Part shown: piece after piece, positions 61,183-64,000 of the stretch
Numbering within the stretch: the stretch's first letter is position 1
Layout: each line of letters starts with the position of its first letter
The notes under the pieces: generated by a model
What the model was told of the DNA's origin: nothing
Seen by the model: only the letters and a program-made list of their open reading frames with translations
Database searches by the model: none
Translations under genes and position numbers: made by a program
Assembly (NCBI RefSeq): GCF_947488715.1
Contig: NZ_CANLAG010000001.1
Coordinates: 682,001-746,000 of the forward strand
Source: an uncultured Tateyamaria sp.
Lineage (GTDB): Bacteria > Pseudomonadota > Alphaproteobacteria > Rhodobacterales > Rhodobacteraceae
Length of the DNA stretch: 64,000 nt
Direction of reading: 5' to 3'

Positions 61183-62571
61183 TCAGCTGTGGATCGGCCC
61201 CAGACCGCATGCCAGAGCGGCTTCGCGCACTGCTTCGGAATAGGTCGGGTGGGCGTGGCAGGTCAGTGCCAGATCCTCGGCCGAGGCACCAAATTCCATC
61301 GCGACACAGACCTCGTGGATCAGATCACCCGCCGCGGGGCCAATGATATGTGCGCCCAGAATACGGTCGGTTTCCGCGTCGGCCAGAATTTTGACAAAGC
61401 CGTCGGCGGCAAAGTTCGCCTTGGCCCGGCCATTGCCCATAAAGCTGAACTTGCCGACCTTGTAGGCGTGGCCCGCGTCCTTCAGCGTCTCTTCGGTGGC
61501 GCCGACATTGGCGACCTCGGGGTGGGTGTAGATCACGCCGGGGATCACGCCATAGTTCACGTGCCCGTGCTTGCCCGCGATGGTGTCGGCGACGGCCATG
61601 CCCTCGTCCTCGGCCTTGTGAGCCAGCATCGGCCCTTCGATCACATCACCGATAGCGTAGATGCCCGGCACATTGGTCTGCCAATGGGCGTCGACCGCGA
61701 TCTGCCCGCGCTTGGTCATCTCGACCCCCAGCGCGTCCAGCCCCAGCCCGTCGGTAAACGGCTTGCGGCCCGTCGCAACCAACACCACGTCTGCGTCAAC
61801 GGTGTGTTCGCTGTCATCCTTGCGCAGTTTGTAGGTGACCTTGGCCTTGGTCTTGGTCGCCTCGACCGATTGGACGGCGGCGCCCATGGTAAAGCCGAGG
61901 CCCTGCTTGGTCATGATTTTTTGGAACTGGCGCTGCACCTCGGCGTCCATGCCGGGGGTCACGGCGTCAAGGAATTCGATCACCTGCACCTCGGATCCCA
62001 GACGGCTGTAAACCGACCCAAGCTCCAGCCCGATCACGCCTGCGCCGATCACCACCATCTTCTTGGGGATCTTGCCCAGCTCCAGCGCGCCGGTCGAGCT
62101 GACCACGACCTTTTCGTCGATCTCGACACCGGGCAATGTCGCCACCTCGGAGCCGGAGGCCACGATGATGTTCTTGGCCTCGTGGACCTCGTCGCCCACC
62201 TTGACCTTGCCCGCCTCAGGGATTGAACCCCAGCCCTTGAGCCAGTCGACCGTGTTCTTTTTGAACAGGAATTCAACGCCCTTGGTGTTCTGACCGATGG
62301 TGTCGGTCTTGTAGGTCAGCATCTGTTTCCAGTCGACCGAAGGCGATTTGCCCTTGAGACCCATGGCGGCAAAGTTGTGCTCGGCCTCGTGCAGCATGTG
62401 GGAGGCGTGCAGCAGTGCCTTGGACGGGATGCAGCCCACGTTCAGGCAGGTGCCGCCCAGCGTCTCGCGCCCTTCGACACAGGCGGTTTTCAGGCCCAGC
62501 TGTGCGCAGCGGATGGCGCAGACATAGCCGCCGGGGCCGGAGCCGATGATGATCACGTCGTATGAGGCCAT
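61183..62571 (-). CDS. lpdA: Dihydrolipoyl dehydrogenase (E3)
   Basis: A 462-residue flavoprotein that reoxidises the lipoyl group of 2-oxoacid dehydrogenases with NAD. The FAD motif is [22 protein letters not shown]. The redox cysteines are Cys42 and Cys47 in [16 protein letters not shown]. The NAD motif is [23 protein letters not shown], and the C-terminal base is in [14 protein letters not shown]. It lies in line with odhB at the right edge, so it probably serves 2-oxoglutarate dehydrogenase. AAGGA precedes the ATG. Confidence 0.95.
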   Translation of the reverse strand: MASYDVIIIGSGPGGYVCAIRCAQLGLKTACVEGRETLGGTCLNVGCIPSKALLHASHMLHEAEHNFAAMGLKGKSPSVDWKQMLTYKTDTIGQNTKGVEFLFKKNTVDWLKGWGSIPEAGKVKVGDEVHEAKNIIVASGSEVATLPGVEIDEKVVVSSTGALELGKIPKKMVVIGAGVIGLELGSVYSRLGSEVQVIEFLDAVTPGMDAEVQRQFQKIMTKQGLGFTMGAAVQSVEATKTKAKVTYKLRKDDSEHTVDADVVLVATGRKPFTDGLGLDALGVEMTKRGQIAVDAHWQTNVPGIYAIGDVIEGPMLAHKAEDEGMAVADTIAGKHGHVNYGVIPGVIYTHPEVANVGATEETLKDAGHAYKVGKFSFMGNGRAKANFAADGFVKILADAETDRILGAHIIGPAAGDLIHEVCVAMEFGASAEDLALTCHAHPTYSEAVREAALACGLGPIHS

Positions 62572-62600
62572 GGGTGTGGTCCTTTTTGTTGGTGTGGGGC

Positions 62601-62656
62601 GGGGGCGCTGCCCCCCGGCCTTTGGCCGTCCCCCGAGATATTTGGTGCGAAAGGAA
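62601..62656. repeat. Palindromic repeat element, copy B, between MAPEG and lpd genes
   Basis: It reads GGGGGC-GCTG-CCCCCC, then GGCCTTTGGCC, then CCCCCGAGATATTT and GGTGCGAAAGGAAG, matching copy A at 27183-27235 in order and most bases. It fills most of the 87-base gap, starting right at the MAPEG stop. The stems could act as an RNA stabiliser or attenuator. Confidence 0.8.
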
Positions 62657-62658
62657 GG

Positions 62659-63069
62659 TTAAAGAAGTGCGGTGATGAGCATTACGGTTGTGGCGGTAAA
62701 GCCTGTGTACCAGATCAGCGACCGCCAGGGGACGAGGCCGAAATAGTAGGCGGGGACATAGGCGACGCGTGCGGCGACGTAGATATAGGCGCAGGCGGCA
62801 GTGAGCGGGGTTGACTGGTCCGAGATCGCGATGACGGTGCTGGCGATGGCAAAGAGCGCCAGGCTTTCGAAATGGTTTTCCCAGGCGCGGATCAGGCGGG
62901 CGGTTTTAGGCGAGACCTGTTCTTTGATGTCACCGCCCAGGCGTGCGCTGTCTCTGGGCGACAAGGTTTTGCCTTGGGGCAATTCGATATTGGTGGGGAT
63001 CGCCATAAGATAGAATTGTGCCGTTTGAAGGAGAGCGGCAAGGGTCAAGGCGGTGAGTTCCGGGGTCAT
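62659..63069 (-). CDS. MAPEG family membrane protein
   Basis: A 136-residue protein with four membrane helices in the MAPEG layout. It opens TPELTALTLAALLQTAQFYLMAI, has the conserved RAWENHFESLALFAIASTVIA (the family's NxxE-like segment), and ends with VAYVPAYYFGLVPWRSLIWYTGF. MAPEG proteins of eukaryotes act in glutathione and eicosanoid metabolism; the bacterial role is unclear. It lies between the 245-residue gene (3-base gap) and lpd. Confidence 0.85.
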   Translation of the reverse strand: MTPELTALTLAALLQTAQFYLMAIPTNIELPQGKTLSPRDSARLGGDIKEQVSPKTARLIRAWENHFESLALFAIASTVIAISDQSTPLTAACAYIYVAARVAYVPAYYFGLVPWRSLIWYTGFTATTVMLITALL

Positions 63070-63072
63070 GGT

Positions 63073-63810
63073 CTACTCGGTGTGATCAGGTTCATCGACG
63101 GGATGGTTGCCGTAGGAAAGAAGAGCGGTCTGCTTTGATTGATCTGCGATCTCCTGGGCTTTGTCTTGTTGTTCTTTTTCGATACCCAGAGCCGCCGTGA
63201 TCCTGCCAAGTGTTTCCCAAGCTTGTGGGCCGTCTGCTAGCGTACTGGTGGCCCCGGCCAGCCCCGCCCCAACCAAAGCCAAAACGCCAAATGCCTGCCC
63301 CAAGGACATCGACCGTGTCACCAATTCGCGTTCAAAGGCTGTCAGGTGTTTGTGAAGCTTTGCTTTTTGCTTGTCCGGCAGATCGGTGGCGTCGACGGCG
63401 CGGCGCAAGTCGCCAAGCAGTGAGTGTATCTTGACCAGACCGGAGTTGGAGATCTCGACTTGCTCTGGCGCCGGAAGAGCGGCTGTACCGTTCCCTGTCG
63501 CACCCACTTTTGCGCCAAGCTTTTCCACAGCCAACTTGTTGTCTTGCCGTTGGATCAGTTTCTGAACGGTATCCCACTTGTTTGAGTAGCTAGATGATCC
63601 GGTCCAAACAGGGCGCTCAACGCTCAATCGCATCGACATCTCATCAAGGAAGTGCAGCAGCAGGTCGTTGTTGACATCTTTCTGACCAGCCGTGTGTCCC
63701 GCATTTGCGTTTTTGGCGACCAAGACTGCACGTTTCGCGACGATCAGCCAGACCTCCAAAGGGTTGTCCGGCAGATCGCCCAAGTCTTCAATGATCGACC
63801 CAAAGTCCAT
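63073..63810 (-). CDS. Unrecognised 245-residue protein inside the odh operon
   Basis: I do not recognise a named family. The N-terminal half is soluble and mixed. The middle has a basic helical region (DLRRAVDATDLPDKQKAKLHKHLTAFEREL), followed by a glycine/alanine-rich hydrophobic segment at about 175-190 (GQAFGVLALVGAGLAGATST). The tail is acidic and charged (GIEKEQQDKAQEIADQS). The DNA here is visibly less GC-rich than the flanking genes, suggesting recent gain. It sits between odhB and the MAPEG gene in the same direction, with a weak ribosome-binding site. The function is unknown. Confidence 0.65.
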   Translation of the reverse strand: MDFGSIIEDLGDLPDNPLEVWLIVAKRAVLVAKNANAGHTAGQKDVNNDLLLHFLDEMSMRLSVERPVWTGSSSYSNKWDTVQKLIQRQDNKLAVEKLGAKVGATGNGTAALPAPEQVEISNSGLVKIHSLLGDLRRAVDATDLPDKQKAKLHKHLTAFERELVTRSMSLGQAFGVLALVGAGLAGATSTLADGPQAWETLGRITAALGIEKEQQDKAQEIADQSKQTALLSYGNHPVDEPDHTE

Positions 63811-63848
63811 GTCAGCATGTTTTCTTGCGTTTTTTGATCATCGCGTCC

Positions 63849-64000
63849 TTACAAATCCATCAACAACCGCCGCGGATCCTCCAACGCTTCTTTCACCCGC
63901 ACGAGGAATGTCACCGCACCTTTGCCGTCCACGATGCGGTGATCGTAGCTGAGCGCCAGATACATCATCGGACGGATCACCACCTGGCCACCGATGGCCA
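63849..64000 (-). CDS. odhB: Dihydrolipoyllysine succinyltransferase (E2 of 2-oxoglutarate dehydrogenase), 3' end
   Basis: Only the last 49 codons are in the window. They show the E2 catalytic signature [21 protein letters not shown], whose His and Asp are the active-site pair, and the ending [12 protein letters not shown]. The form [14 protein letters not shown] and the position upstream of lpd favour the succinyltransferase over the acetyltransferase. The rest of the gene lies to the right of the window. Confidence 0.88.
   Translation of the reverse strand, partial: AIGGQVVIRPMMYLALSYDHRIVDGKGAVTFLVRVKEALEDPRRLLMDL

Noticed and set aside
63073-63810. The 245-residue protein as a toxin or a defence protein
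   Set aside because: No antitoxin-like partner, nuclease, kinase or other catalytic motif is visible, so only its odd position and composition were reported.

Overview
The window reads as a chromosomal segment of an alphaproteobacterium of the Rhodobacteraceae (Roseobacter group). The evidence is high-GC coding DNA on both strands, a class II (B12-dependent) ribonucleotide reductase, a short-form HisG with HisZ, the lysA/TIGR02302/zinc-ribbon/ftsE/ftsX/plsC neighbourhood, DUF1489, and a 2-oxoglutarate dehydrogenase operon with its own lpd. Most genes are densely packed, with many 4-base ATGA or GTGA overlaps. I see no rRNA, tRNA, CRISPR array, prophage or insertion sequence. No stretch longer than 300 bases lacks a gene.

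Layout. 1-7.8 kb: MscS-type channel with a BON domain, quinone oxidoreductase, RidA protein, SH3 protein, 2-hydroxyacid dehydrogenase, gamma-glutamyltransferase, D-lactate-dehydrogenase-like flavoprotein and a spondin-domain protein. 8.0-13.3 kb: dimethylglycine-dehydrogenase-like fusion flavoenzyme, then a leftward aldo/keto reductase, DAO oxidase and GH25 lipoprotein set. 13.5-17.9 kb: DUF2461 protein; an SRPBCC, YciI/DGPF and ECF42-like sigma-factor module; a lysozyme-like protein; an orphan solute-binding protein. 18.0-27.7 kb: one long leftward operon joining xanthine dehydrogenase (xdhA-B-C) to a BMP/nucleoside-type ABC importer, which points to purine uptake and oxidation. 27.9-28.6 kb: AHSA1-type SRPBCC protein with ArsR regulator.

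28.8-40.6 kb is housekeeping: dnaE, lipoprotein, slyX, hisS-hisZ-hisG, DUF1489, class II RNR and a uracil-DNA-glycosylase-family protein. 40.6-46.1 kb is regulatory and accessory: SPW membrane protein with an AraC regulator, then a LysR regulator divergent from a DUF1348, GST and PNPOx/ferredoxin-reductase cluster. 46.1-50.1 kb: small membrane proteins, Crp/Fnr regulator, LpxR-like protein, Hint protein and TlpA-like thioredoxin. 50.1-61.1 kb: argH, a 58-residue lipoprotein, DUF2834, ATP-grasp, lysA, TIGR02302, zinc ribbon, ftsE-ftsX-plsC and a PNPOx-like protein. 61.2-64.0 kb: lpd, MAPEG and an unrecognised 245-residue protein downstream of the odhB 3' end.

The most unusual signal is a palindromic repeat family with two copies. 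One copy is intercistronic, before lpd. The other lies in frame inside xdhA, where it encodes the linker between the iron-sulfur and FAD domains. Other points of interest are 16-base inverted repeats flanking the araC gene, an autoregulation-like promoter for the ECF42 module, a candidate 32-codon membrane microprotein, a 15-base palindrome between the crp/fnr gene and a DUF2892 gene, and the foreign-looking gene in the TCA-cycle operon. I do not see a clear multi-gene system that is wholly new.
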